Assembly (NCBI GenBank): GCA_023251695.1
Contig: JAHEYE010000042.1
Location: forward strand, 1-20,698
DNA: 20,698 nucleotides
Direction: 5' to 3'
Source of the DNA: Sphingobacteriaceae bacterium
Lineage (GTDB): Bacteria; Bacteroidota; Bacteroidia; B-17B0; Aurantibacillaceae
The position numbers and the translations under genes were made by a program. Below are positions 7,596 to 15,604 of this stretch, piece after piece (positions within the stretch are counted from its first letter, which is position 1; each line of letters begins with the position of its first letter). A model generated the notes under the pieces. The model saw only the letters and a list, made by a program, of their open reading frames with translations, was not told the DNA's origin and ran no database searches.

Positions 7596-9257
7596 ATGAA
7601 TTTTGGGAGGTTTTTTATTACAGGTTCTTTACTTTATGCCGCAACGGCAGACGCTCAATGGACATCAAATACTGTATTAAATACATCGGTTGCTATTGTA
7701 CCAAAATCACAACAAAACACACAATGCATTTCGGACACCAAAAATGGAATCATTATTGGATGGGATGATAACAGGAATAATCTCACTAATTCGACCGACA
7801 TATTTGTACAACGTTTAAATTCAGATGGCATTGCTAAATGGGTAGCAAACGGCGTTGCTGTTTGTACCAGTACCGGAACCCAGCGTTCGGTTAGCATTTG
7901 CGAAGGTGGAAACGGAAGTGTTATTTTAACCTGGGAAGACAACCGCTCCGGTAATTATGATATTTATGCACAAAAAATAGATTCCAATGGTGTAGCTCAA
8001 TGGACACCTGACGGTGTTGTTATAACTAACGCTTTGACGAATCAGAAAAGTCCGAAAATGGTTGATGATAATGCCGGAGGTGCCATTATTGTATGGGAGG
8101 ATTCGGTGAATTTTTACTTCGATATTTATGCGCAATATATCAATGCAGCAGGGAGCGTTGTTTGGACAGCTAATGGAATACCTATTTGTAATGCGCCTAA
8201 TCTTCAAAACAATCCGAAAATAGATGATAACGGTTTTGGTGGCGCTATTATTACCTGGCAGGATAAACGTACGAACATTGATTACGATATTTATGCGCAA
8301 AATGTTAACTCGGCCGGTACTTTGCTTTGGACAACTAACGGCGTTCAGGTATGTAGTACATCCGGTACTCAAAGTAATCCGCATATTGAACCTGATGGCT
8401 TTGGAGGGGCTGTAATCGCATGGACTGATAAACGTAATGTTTTGGATTATGATATTTATGCCCAGCGTCTTGATGGCTTTGGAGTTCCACAATGGACGCC
8501 AAATGGGATGGCTGTTTGTAACGCTATTAATAATCAGAGCGGCTTAGATATAAAATATCTGGGTAGCAATGGCGTTGCTATGTCCTGGAAAGACCTGCGT
8601 ACAGGTTCATTCGATGTTTATTCACAAATCATTTCTCTCTCCGGTGTAGCAGTAATGACTACAAATGGCTCTAAGATTTCGAATGGCATCCGTTCTTTGA
8701 ATCCTAACAACATGGCTGACGGAAACGGAGGCTATATTGTAGCCTGGGAGGATTCAAGCGCCCTTGGCTTCGATATTAAATCGCAGAAAATAAATTCGAC
8801 CGGCTTAATAAAATGGCCAAGCGGCGGAATTACCGTAAGCGATGCAGTGAACGACCAGGTAAGTGTTGCACAGGTGTATGATGGTAAAGGCGGTGCAATT
8901 TACATTTGGGAAGATAAAAGAAACACAATCGATTACGATGTTTTTGCCCAAGAAATTGACAGCACAGGGATGGTTGGAATTACTGAATATAAAAACCCCG
9001 AAGGAGTTCTGAATTTTTATCCGAATCCTAGCACAGGAATTGTTCAAATAAAAATTGCTTCGAAAAATATTCCTGATCAACTCAATATTTCGGTATTTGA
9101 TTTCCTTGGTAATTTGGTATTAAGTCAAAGTTTAAAAGGCGCAGAAACAATATCTTTTAACTTAAGTGGAAAATTAAATGCCGGACTTTATTTTTATACC
9201 ATTACCAATAATGAGAACCAAAAGAATTATTGCGGTAAATTTATTTTTGAAAACTAA
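7596..9257 (+). CDS. T9SS-exported eight-repeat propeller-like protein
   Basis: A predicted cell-surface or released protein of unknown function. It has a signal peptide (~1-20, ending ADAQ). Eight tandem units of about 53 residues follow (~41-460), each with the pattern GGAIITWxDxR...YDIYAQxxxxxGxxxWTxNGxxVC. The count and the alternating beta-strand pattern suggest one beta-propeller, possibly eight-bladed. The C-terminal T9SS type A sorting domain (~471-553) begins NFYPNPSTG and ends with the usual GLYFYTI...KFIF strands. Units 2-5 are the most alike, and units 6-8 are more worn and lack the Cys. It is followed after one base by the small repeat protein and then by VTC and DUF4956, so it is probably the head of that operon. 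It could be a ligand-binding or scaffold protein. No enzyme motif was recognised. Confidence 0.85.
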   Translation: MNFGRFFITGSLLYAATADAQWTSNTVLNTSVAIVPKSQQNTQCISDTKNGIIIGWDDNRNNLTNSTDIFVQRLNSDGIAKWVANGVAVCTSTGTQRSVSICEGGNGSVILTWEDNRSGNYDIYAQKIDSNGVAQWTPDGVVITNALTNQKSPKMVDDNAGGAIIVWEDSVNFYFDIYAQYINAAGSVVWTANGIPICNAPNLQNNPKIDDNGFGGAIITWQDKRTNIDYDIYAQNVNSAGTLLWTTNGVQVCSTSGTQSNPHIEPDGFGGAVIAWTDKRNVLDYDIYAQRLDGFGVPQWTPNGMAVCNAINNQSGLDIKYLGSNGVAMSWKDLRTGSFDVYSQIISLSGVAVMTTNGSKISNGIRSLNPNNMADGNGGYIVAWEDSSALGFDIKSQKINSTGLIKWPSGGITVSDAVNDQVSVAQVYDGKGGAIYIWEDKRNTIDYDVFAQEIDSTGMVGITEYKNPEGVLNFYPNPSTGIVQIKIASKNIPDQLNISVFDFLGNLVLSQSLKGAETISFNLSGKLNAGLYFYTITNNENQKNYCGKFIFEN

Positions 9258-9258
9258 T

Positions 9259-9729
9259 ATGAGAGCTATTGCATTACTTTTACTCTGTGTTTTTTACTTA
9301 GGTATTCATGCCCAGAGTAAAAAAGAAGTAAAGAACAATAAAATAAAATCTTCCTATATTACCATCACCGAAAACGGGAAGACAATTTACGAAAACAAAA
9401 AAACTTTTGATGCCAAAGGAAACATAATTGAATTAACCGATTATACCAAAGAAGGCGCTGTTAAGGAAATACACAAAACAAAATACAATTCGGAAGGTGA
9501 TGAGACCGAAGACGAACAGTATGATGCCGATAATAAATTAGTAGAGAAAAAAATAACCAATTACAACCGGCTAAATGAAAAGACGGAGGAAATATTTTAT
9601 GACGCATCCGGCAAAATAATCAAAAAAAATTCTTATGTTTATGATAAACAAGGCTTAAGGACCGAACGTAAAACAACCGACGCCGAAGGTAAAGTGATTG
9701 CGGTTAAAAAAAATAATTACATTAAATAG
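9259..9729 (+). CDS. Small secreted charged repeat protein, unknown function
   Basis: I do not recognise a named family. The 156-residue product has a clear signal peptide (MRAIALLLLCVFYLGIHAQ) and a Lys/Glu-rich body. The body holds about five degenerate units of 20-25 residues centred on YDAxGKII/FDAKGNII-like motifs, resembling YD/RHS-type or MORN-like beta-hairpin repeats. There is no sorting tail or lipobox, so it is probably periplasmic. The start was set at the ATG at 9259, one base after the upstream stop, because it begins exactly at the signal peptide. An in-frame ATG at 9178 lies inside the previous gene. Its stop TAG overlaps by one base the GTG start of the VTC gene, which points to tight co-expression with the VTC/DUF4956 pair. 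Confidence 0.75.
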   Translation: MRAIALLLLCVFYLGIHAQSKKEVKNNKIKSSYITITENGKTIYENKKTFDAKGNIIELTDYTKEGAVKEIHKTKYNSEGDETEDEQYDADNKLVEKKITNYNRLNEKTEEIFYDASGKIIKKNSYVYDKQGLRTERKTTDAEGKVIAVKKNNYIK

Positions 9730-10499
9730 TGCAGAAAAATATCCAGGACATACTTAACACTTACCAGTCCATTTCGCTAGACGAAATGGACAATGTGAAA
9801 CTGATGGACCGCATGGATACTAAATACACTTTTCACATTAGTCAGCTTGAGCAAATACTTCCAATGGTAATTGATAAGTACCGTGTTTTAGAAATTAACG
9901 GCAAGCGCGTGAGTGATTACAAAACATTATATTACGATACCACCGATTTTGAACTGTATCATAAACATCATAGCGGAAAACTAAACCGTTACAAAGTCAG
10001 ACACCGCACTTATGTTGATTCGAACGTGGGTTATCTTGAAGTGAAATTTAAAAATAATAAAGGCCGTACTTTAAAAGAGCGGATCAAAAAGAAAGAAGTT
10101 CTTTTTAGCTGGCCTGATGATGCCAAACAATTTCTATCCAAAAAAACGCCTTACGAACCAAATACATTAATCCCTACCCTTTGGGTCAATTATTCGCGCA
10201 TAACGTTAGTAAATAAACTAAGCAAAGAGAGATTAACAATTGATCTCAATCTTGAATTTAAAAAAGATGCAGTTGAAAAAAAATTGCACCAAATGGTTAT
10301 TGCCGAAGTGAAACAGCAAAAATCACAAAGTTCCCCTTTTATACATACTATGAAAAAATTACACATCAGGATTGGGTCCATCAGTAAATACTGCATGGCC
10401 GTTGCCTACACCAGTCCGGATGTAAAAACCAATCAGTTCAAAGAAAAACTATTATCCATTAAAAAAATCCTGAATTATGTTCCTTCTGCAAATTGCTAA
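9729..10499 (+). CDS. VTC-domain polyphosphate polymerase-like protein
   Basis: A cytoplasmic tunnel-fold protein of the VTC/CYTH type, related to the catalytic domain of the yeast VTC polyphosphate polymerase. The basic and acidic tunnel residues are present in order: RMDTKY (28-33), YYDT (68-71), NRYKVRHRTY (86-95), LEVKFK (103-108), LKERI (115-119), the acidic strand RLTIDLNLEF (168-177), IAEVK (191-195) and SKY (219-221). The set looks complete, so activity on nucleotide triphosphate or polyphosphate is plausible. It has no membrane segment. The start is a GTG overlapping the previous stop (TAGTG). A later ATG (Met20) is possible and would keep the domain. It overlaps the DUF4956 membrane gene by 23 bases. 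VTC plus DUF4956 plus CotH is a recurrent bacterial gene set, and all three occur here. Confidence 0.9.
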   Translation: MQKNIQDILNTYQSISLDEMDNVKLMDRMDTKYTFHISQLEQILPMVIDKYRVLEINGKRVSDYKTLYYDTTDFELYHKHHSGKLNRYKVRHRTYVDSNVGYLEVKFKNNKGRTLKERIKKKEVLFSWPDDAKQFLSKKTPYEPNTLIPTLWVNYSRITLVNKLSKERLTIDLNLEFKKDAVEKKLHQMVIAEVKQQKSQSSPFIHTMKKLHIRIGSISKYCMAVAYTSPDVKTNQFKEKLLSIKKILNYVPSANC

Positions 10500-11124
10500 T
10501 GAAGAGGTTTCAAAACCCGAAACCATTGTTGCCGTTAAAGATTTTATCACCCGTTTTGGTGGACGTTTGATTATTGATTTATTATCGGTGTACGTATTAA
10601 TACGTTTTGTGTATTTTAGAATATACAAACACCGCGAGCTTTTCTTCACTTATTTTATTTTTAACCTCATCATTTTCCTGATGTGTTTTTTCCTCAACAA
10701 GGTAAAACTCAGTATGGGAGCAGCCTTCGGTTTATTTGCAGTATTCGGCATGTTGCGCTATCGAACCGAAGACCTCAGCATTAAAGACATGACCTATCTG
10801 TTTTTAGTGATTGCTATCGGTTTAATGACAGCTGTGATAAAACTTGAAGACATTGAATACTATTACGAATTTGTTTTCATCGCCTGCTCAAATGGATTTA
10901 TTGTTTTACTGACTTACCTATTAGAAAGTAATTTACTCATGAAGAAAGAGGCAGCCAGACAAATCATTTATGAAAACATTGAATTAATTAAACCCGAGAG
11001 AAGAGCTGAGCTTATAGCCGATATAGAAGCCCGGATTGGTGTTAAAGTAAACCGGATTTTAATAACAAAAATTGATTTTTTGAAAGATGTGGCCCTAATT
11101 AAGGTTTATTATTTCGAAGACTAA
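10477..11124 (+). CDS. DUF4956 membrane protein
   Basis: An inner-membrane protein of unknown function. About four to five hydrophobic segments lie at ~31-49, 56-73, 80-92, 105-121 and 131-148. The family hallmark is seen in GAAFGLFAVFGMLRYRTED (81-99) and KDMTYLF (103-109). A soluble C-terminal part (~150-215), probably cytoplasmic, resembles a small alpha/beta domain. It overlaps the VTC gene by 23 bases. From family context it is the likely membrane partner of the VTC protein, perhaps receiving or moving its product, but that is inference. Its stop is one base from the stop of the convergent CotH gene, so there is no room for a terminator between them. Confidence 0.88.
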   Translation: MFLLQIANEEVSKPETIVAVKDFITRFGGRLIIDLLSVYVLIRFVYFRIYKHRELFFTYFIFNLIIFLMCFFLNKVKLSMGAAFGLFAVFGMLRYRTEDLSIKDMTYLFLVIAIGLMTAVIKLEDIEYYYEFVFIACSNGFIVLLTYLLESNLLMKKEAARQIIYENIELIKPERRAELIADIEARIGVKVNRILITKIDFLKDVALIKVYYFED

Positions 11125-11125
11125 G

Positions 11126-13357
11126 TTACTTTGTTATAACCAATTTTCTCGTAGCACTGGCGCTTCTCATAAAATAAATCCCGGCTTCCCAGTTCCGCGT
11201 GTTCACAGTAAGACTTCCGTTATATGAGGATTTGTAAATGATTTCGCCAATCATGTTAAATACCTCAAGTGTTTCACTTTTCATTAGGCTATTTTTCACA
11301 ATAAAATAATCGCTGGCCGGATTTGGATAAATCCTGAACATATTTCCATCCCTGGCTAATTCATTAACCCCAACCGAACAATTTGTTGCTTTAAATGTTG
11401 TAGAAGCAGCGAGACTGAATGTTCCAATTCCATCTGGACATCTGGCGAACGACTTATTGGCAATTTGTGGTCCGAAACTAATACTATCTAAAATTGCACC
11501 GGTTACATTACTTACTATTAATTGTTCCCCGCCGGCCGACAATTTAAAATTACTGTGAACATAGGTTGCAGTTGATGGATTCTCATCGGCCCAAATTATT
11601 AAATAATCGTTTGGCTGTATAATGGTGCCCGCCGGAAACTGAAATTTATTCGGCATTGAAAAATTATCGCTAAGGAATGACCCCGACAGATCCAAAGGAT
11701 AAGATGCGGCATTATACAATTCGATCCAATCCTGAAATTGAGAAGACTCATTCATAGCATCGGTTGAATTATCAGCCAGAAATTCGTTTATAAATATCTG
11801 ACCGGATGCAGGGCTTCCTACGGCATTAATTAAATAATAATCATGTTCTGCACGTTGCGGTGAAAACATTCCAGCATTACTATTATCCGCATAAACAAAA
11901 TACTGAACCTGTAAACTGCTCACAGGAACGGAGACTCCATATTTTCCATCAGCTGCAGCGCCGTCACCGTTTAACCCATCATCATACATTTGCACCCTGA
12001 TAAATCTTGCGGTTTTAGAATAACGATAACCAACATATGCTGCGGAAGCATTGGTAATGTCAGCCGTAATAAAAATATTTGCTGCTACGGTAGGATTAGA
12101 ATTAGAGGGCAAAATATTTGTAATAGTTGGTGCTACCTGCGTAAACTCAGGAGTAGAATTTAAATAAGCTAACCTGGCATTCATAAACGTGAAAATTCCG
12201 GGAACTGTTTTAGTACCTACGGCCACGGTGCTTGTCAAATTTGCCTGAAATTGCGCATAAGTCCCGAACTTATAAGGATCAGAAAGAACCGCAGTATCCA
12301 CTATGCTTTGCAAAAACTGAGCATAAACAGAATAGGTTCCACTGGCTATATTTTCATTCATCAGCGTTTTCAGATGTGCAATATACATTCGCTTATACAT
12401 TGGCACAGCTAATATATTTTTCACCAGTGGCCACATCGAATCATTCGCGTGAACTACAGGCGACAAGTTTTGCATTTGCGCGATGGTAAGCGATGGACCA
12501 AAATCAATTTTGCTGAAAATTCCGATTCCACCATTTAAATCCCAGATAATTGGATTGAAACGCTTATTATCATCGCGATAAATATAATAGTTATGCGTAC
12601 TGTTTCCCAGATAACTATCCAGTGTTACAAATGCATTGGTATAGGCGAGCCACCACAATGTGCGGTCAACATCAAGGTTATTTTCTATAGCATTAATATT
12701 ATTTGCCAAAGTATCACACAACTGCATTAGTTTGGTCCAACCATAATTAGATTTTAAAGTGTATGGATTATAGTATGAGGTGCTATCGTTACCTTTATAC
12801 CGCAGGTTGCATCCGCCATTATCGGCAAAAACAAAAACACCGTTATCAGCCGAAAAACGACTTTGGAGAAAAGTCTTTGTAACGGCTTCTACATTTGTGT
12901 AAACGCCCATGTACTGTCCGTTTATTATTACCTGGGCATAATTAGCCACGGGTGCTTCAGCGTAATTCTGAAAAATTCCATATAACATTGTTTCTCTTAC
13001 AAAAGAAGGTTCGTGGTACCCGTTACTTAATTTAATGTCTTTAATCCCCTCATAATCCTGAACTTTAAAATGATCTAGTTCAATGTGCAAAGGATTTTTC
13101 AGATTACTTGGGTTGTAAGAGCTATTTCCTTTGTATTTAACTCCAGCGCTATCAAACTGCACACCATTTATTTTTACCCACTTGGAAAGCGTGTAACTAT
13201 CACTCCCCTGTTTTGCGGTATCGAGTATGTAATCCCAGTTCGACTGGACAAAAGAGATCTCAATCCTTTGAATAGTATTGATATCATAAAAGTTCTGCGC
13301 ATTCACAGAGGTAAGTACACTTGTTGCAATCAGTATGGTTAACCAAAAATTTCTCAC
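11126..13357 (-). CDS. CotH kinase-family protein with Ig-like, lamin-tail and T9SS domains (copy A)
   Basis: A predicted secreted atypical kinase. It has a signal peptide (~1-20), a CotH domain (~27-400), an Ig-like domain (~409-510) with an Asp-rich loop (YDDGLNGDG, 458-466), a lamin-tail domain (~519-637) and a T9SS type A tail (~675-743, from YPNPASDY). CotH marks include KYKGNSS (75-81), DIKLSNG (107-113), GVYTNVE (151-157), and the candidate catalytic/metal Asp pair Asp247 (LDSY) and Asp273 (WDLN) flanking HNYYIYRD. CotH of Bacillus phosphorylates coat protein CotB/CotG with paired active-site aspartates. By analogy this protein would phosphorylate surface or secreted targets. It is the last and most divergent of three tandem copies, 11 bases after copy B. 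The stretch after WDLN reads GGIG, unlike the NEAFG of copy B. Confidence 0.88.
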   Translation of the reverse strand: MRNFWLTILIATSVLTSVNAQNFYDINTIQRIEISFVQSNWDYILDTAKQGSDSYTLSKWVKINGVQFDSAGVKYKGNSSYNPSNLKNPLHIELDHFKVQDYEGIKDIKLSNGYHEPSFVRETMLYGIFQNYAEAPVANYAQVIINGQYMGVYTNVEAVTKTFLQSRFSADNGVFVFADNGGCNLRYKGNDSTSYYNPYTLKSNYGWTKLMQLCDTLANNINAIENNLDVDRTLWWLAYTNAFVTLDSYLGNSTHNYYIYRDDNKRFNPIIWDLNGGIGIFSKIDFGPSLTIAQMQNLSPVVHANDSMWPLVKNILAVPMYKRMYIAHLKTLMNENIASGTYSVYAQFLQSIVDTAVLSDPYKFGTYAQFQANLTSTVAVGTKTVPGIFTFMNARLAYLNSTPEFTQVAPTITNILPSNSNPTVAANIFITADITNASAAYVGYRYSKTARFIRVQMYDDGLNGDGAAADGKYGVSVPVSSLQVQYFVYADNSNAGMFSPQRAEHDYYLINAVGSPASGQIFINEFLADNSTDAMNESSQFQDWIELYNAASYPLDLSGSFLSDNFSMPNKFQFPAGTIIQPNDYLIIWADENPSTATYVHSNFKLSAGGEQLIVSNVTGAILDSISFGPQIANKSFARCPDGIGTFSLAASTTFKATNCSVGVNELARDGNMFRIYPNPASDYFIVKNSLMKSETLEVFNMIGEIIYKSSYNGSLTVNTRNWEAGIYFMRSASATRKLVITK

Positions 13358-13368
13358 TGTGTCTGGAT

Positions 13369-15594
13369 TTAATGATTTATAATTATTTTCTTTACAGAAG
13401 AACCGCTCCTTATAATATAAATTCCTGCTTCAAAGTTTTTAACGTTAATGACCGCTGTTCCCTTTAGCACACCGCTATAAACTGTTTCTCCAATCAAATT
13501 AAACATCTCCAGCAACTGCGGTTTATTAATTCCGTCTTTAATTATTACATAATCCATAGCAGGATTAGGGTAAACCTGCAATCCGCTTGCGATTTTGTCT
13601 AATTCATTCACACCAACCGAACAATTTGTTGCCTTAAATGTTGTTGAAGCCGCAAGGGTAAATGAACCCGTACCATCCGGACAGCGTGCCAAAGATTTAT
13701 CAGTAATCTGGGGACCGAACGTAATACTATCTAAAACCGCACCTGTACTATTGGTTAAAATTAATTGTTCGCCGCTTGTGGCCAGCTTAAAATTGCAGTG
13801 CACATAAGAAGCTGTAGAGACATCTTCATCTGCCCAAACTATCAGGTAATCATTCGGCTGAATTACACTATTGGACGGGAAAGCGAATTTTGTCGGCGCC
13901 AATTTATCATCACTCAAAAACAAACCACCCAGATCAAGAGGAATACTTGTGGTATTATAAAACTCAATCCAGTCCTCATTAACCAAATTTTCGTCTTTTG
14001 CATCATTTAAATTATCTGCTAAAAATTCATTGATATAAACCTGGCCAACCCCTGCCATTTGAAGAGCTCTTAAAGTATAAAACTCATGTTCTGCCCTCTG
14101 CGGCTCGAACATTCCTGCATTATTATTTTCGGCATAAACATAATACTGAGCCGTTGAAGCAGTCATAGTAAAACTTGCTCCAAAAATATTATCAGATGCT
14201 ACTCCATCATTATGTAAACCATCGTCGTACATTAAAATGCGCGTGAATTTCTGAGTCAAAGCAAACCGGTAACCTAAATAAACTCCATTACTATTCGCGT
14301 TTGTTACATTTGCCGTTACAGTAACCGGCGTACTCAACGAAGGTGTTGTTGCAGCGCTTGCTGAAGTAATAGTTGGAGGAACTGCTGATAATTCTGCTAC
14401 CGAGTTCAAATATGTAACACGTGGTCCCATTAAAACAGATAAACCTGCCGTAGTTCCTACGTTGTTATTTACATTACTTAAAAATTGCGCATAGGTAAAA
14501 AACTTATTCGGATCCGATTGTATAGCTGTATCAATCACACTCTGCATCGAAAAAGCAGTTGTTGTATAAGAACCATTTGCGAAATTTTCATTAACTATTG
14601 TCCGCATATGCGCCGCATACATCCGTTTCCACATCGGGTCAGGTAACAACTTATATATTAAAGGCCAGTTAGGATCGGTTAAATGAATGAAAGGCGACAT
14701 GGTTTGTTCACCCGAAAGTGTCAATGCCGGACCGCCACCCGCATTTACAAAATTACCGAAGGCCTCGTTTACGTCCCAGATTACAGGATTAAAACGGCTA
14801 TTATTATCCTGATAAGCATAATAATTATGCATTGGTGCACCAATGTAACTATCCAGATTTACCAATACATTATCAAAACTCATCATCCATAATGTCCGGT
14901 CAACATCCAGAATTTTTTCGATTGCTGAAGTTTTATTATTTAAAGTATCACACAAATTGATCAGGTTTTTCCATCCGGTTGAGGATTTAATAGTATATGA
15001 AGTGTAACTGGCGCTATCCGGACCATTATACTTAAGCGGACAATTAAAATTATCCATGAAGAAAAATGAATTGTTTTTAGAATAGAACCTATCATTGACA
15101 AAGACTTTAGTTACTGCTTCACAATTGGTATAAACCCCAATGTATGTGCCGTTAATGTAGACCTGACAATAATTAGCCATTGGTGCCGCCATGTATTTAT
15201 TAGCTATATCATAGGCAAGTGCTTCACGAACCATCGATGGGTCTTTAAACCCGTTACTGAGTTTAATATCTTTATATCCCTGGTAATCCTGACTTTTAAT
15301 ATAATTAAGCTCAATATGCAAAGGGTTCTTACCATTCATCGCATTATACGAACTGTTACCTTTGTATTTTACACCTGCACTATCAAACTGTACACCGTTC
15401 ACTTTTACCCATTGCGCAACCAGATATCCGTCTTTACCGATTTTCGCAGTATCCATCATGTAATCCCAGTTCGATTGACTGAATTGAATTTCAATTTTCT
15501 GAATGGTATTGATATTATAAAATGTTTGTGCGTTAAGTTTTGTATTGATTTGAAAACCAATTACGCAAAGCAACAGAAGTACACTTTTTTTCAT
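13369..15594 (-). CDS. CotH kinase-family protein with Ig-like, lamin-tail and T9SS domains (copy B)
   Basis: The middle of three tandem CotH paralogues, with the same layout: signal peptide (~1-23, ending NAQ), CotH domain (~28-400), Ig-like domain (~408-508, YDDGLHNDG at 456-464), lamin-tail domain (~518-637) and T9SS tail (~673-741, VYPNPAMDY). The aspartate pair is Asp248 (NLDSY) and Asp274 in WDVNEAFG (273-280), which is the most family-like version of the motif among the three. The spacing between the two Asp residues is 26, identical in all copies. The lamin-tail domain (INEFLADN...DWIEFYN...WADE) is a beta-sandwich often found in exported proteins and may aid binding. It sits 10 bases after copy C and 11 before copy A, inside one leftward transcription unit. 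Confidence 0.9.
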   Translation of the reverse strand: MKKSVLLLLCVIGFQINTKLNAQTFYNINTIQKIEIQFSQSNWDYMMDTAKIGKDGYLVAQWVKVNGVQFDSAGVKYKGNSSYNAMNGKNPLHIELNYIKSQDYQGYKDIKLSNGFKDPSMVREALAYDIANKYMAAPMANYCQVYINGTYIGVYTNCEAVTKVFVNDRFYSKNNSFFFMDNFNCPLKYNGPDSASYTSYTIKSSTGWKNLINLCDTLNNKTSAIEKILDVDRTLWMMSFDNVLVNLDSYIGAPMHNYYAYQDNNSRFNPVIWDVNEAFGNFVNAGGGPALTLSGEQTMSPFIHLTDPNWPLIYKLLPDPMWKRMYAAHMRTIVNENFANGSYTTTAFSMQSVIDTAIQSDPNKFFTYAQFLSNVNNNVGTTAGLSVLMGPRVTYLNSVAELSAVPPTITSASAATTPSLSTPVTVTANVTNANSNGVYLGYRFALTQKFTRILMYDDGLHNDGVASDNIFGASFTMTASTAQYYVYAENNNAGMFEPQRAEHEFYTLRALQMAGVGQVYINEFLADNLNDAKDENLVNEDWIEFYNTTSIPLDLGGLFLSDDKLAPTKFAFPSNSVIQPNDYLIVWADEDVSTASYVHCNFKLATSGEQLILTNSTGAVLDSITFGPQITDKSLARCPDGTGSFTLAASTTFKATNCSVGVNELDKIASGLQVYPNPAMDYVIIKDGINKPQLLEMFNLIGETVYSGVLKGTAVINVKNFEAGIYIIRSGSSVKKIIINH

Positions 15595-15604
15595 CTGAAA
15601 CGAC

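Noticed and set aside
7926..8492. 188-residue - strand open frame
   Set aside because: It is the antisense shadow of the tandem repeats in the propeller protein; its own repetitiveness only mirrors them.
7596..9257. DNA-level repeats here as a CRISPR-like array
   Set aside because: Units are about 160 bases, diverged, in frame and protein coding; there are no short identical repeats with unique spacers.
9178..9258. Upstream ATG for the small repeat protein
   Set aside because: It lies inside the sorting domain of the propeller protein, and the signal peptide starts exactly at the ATG at 9259.
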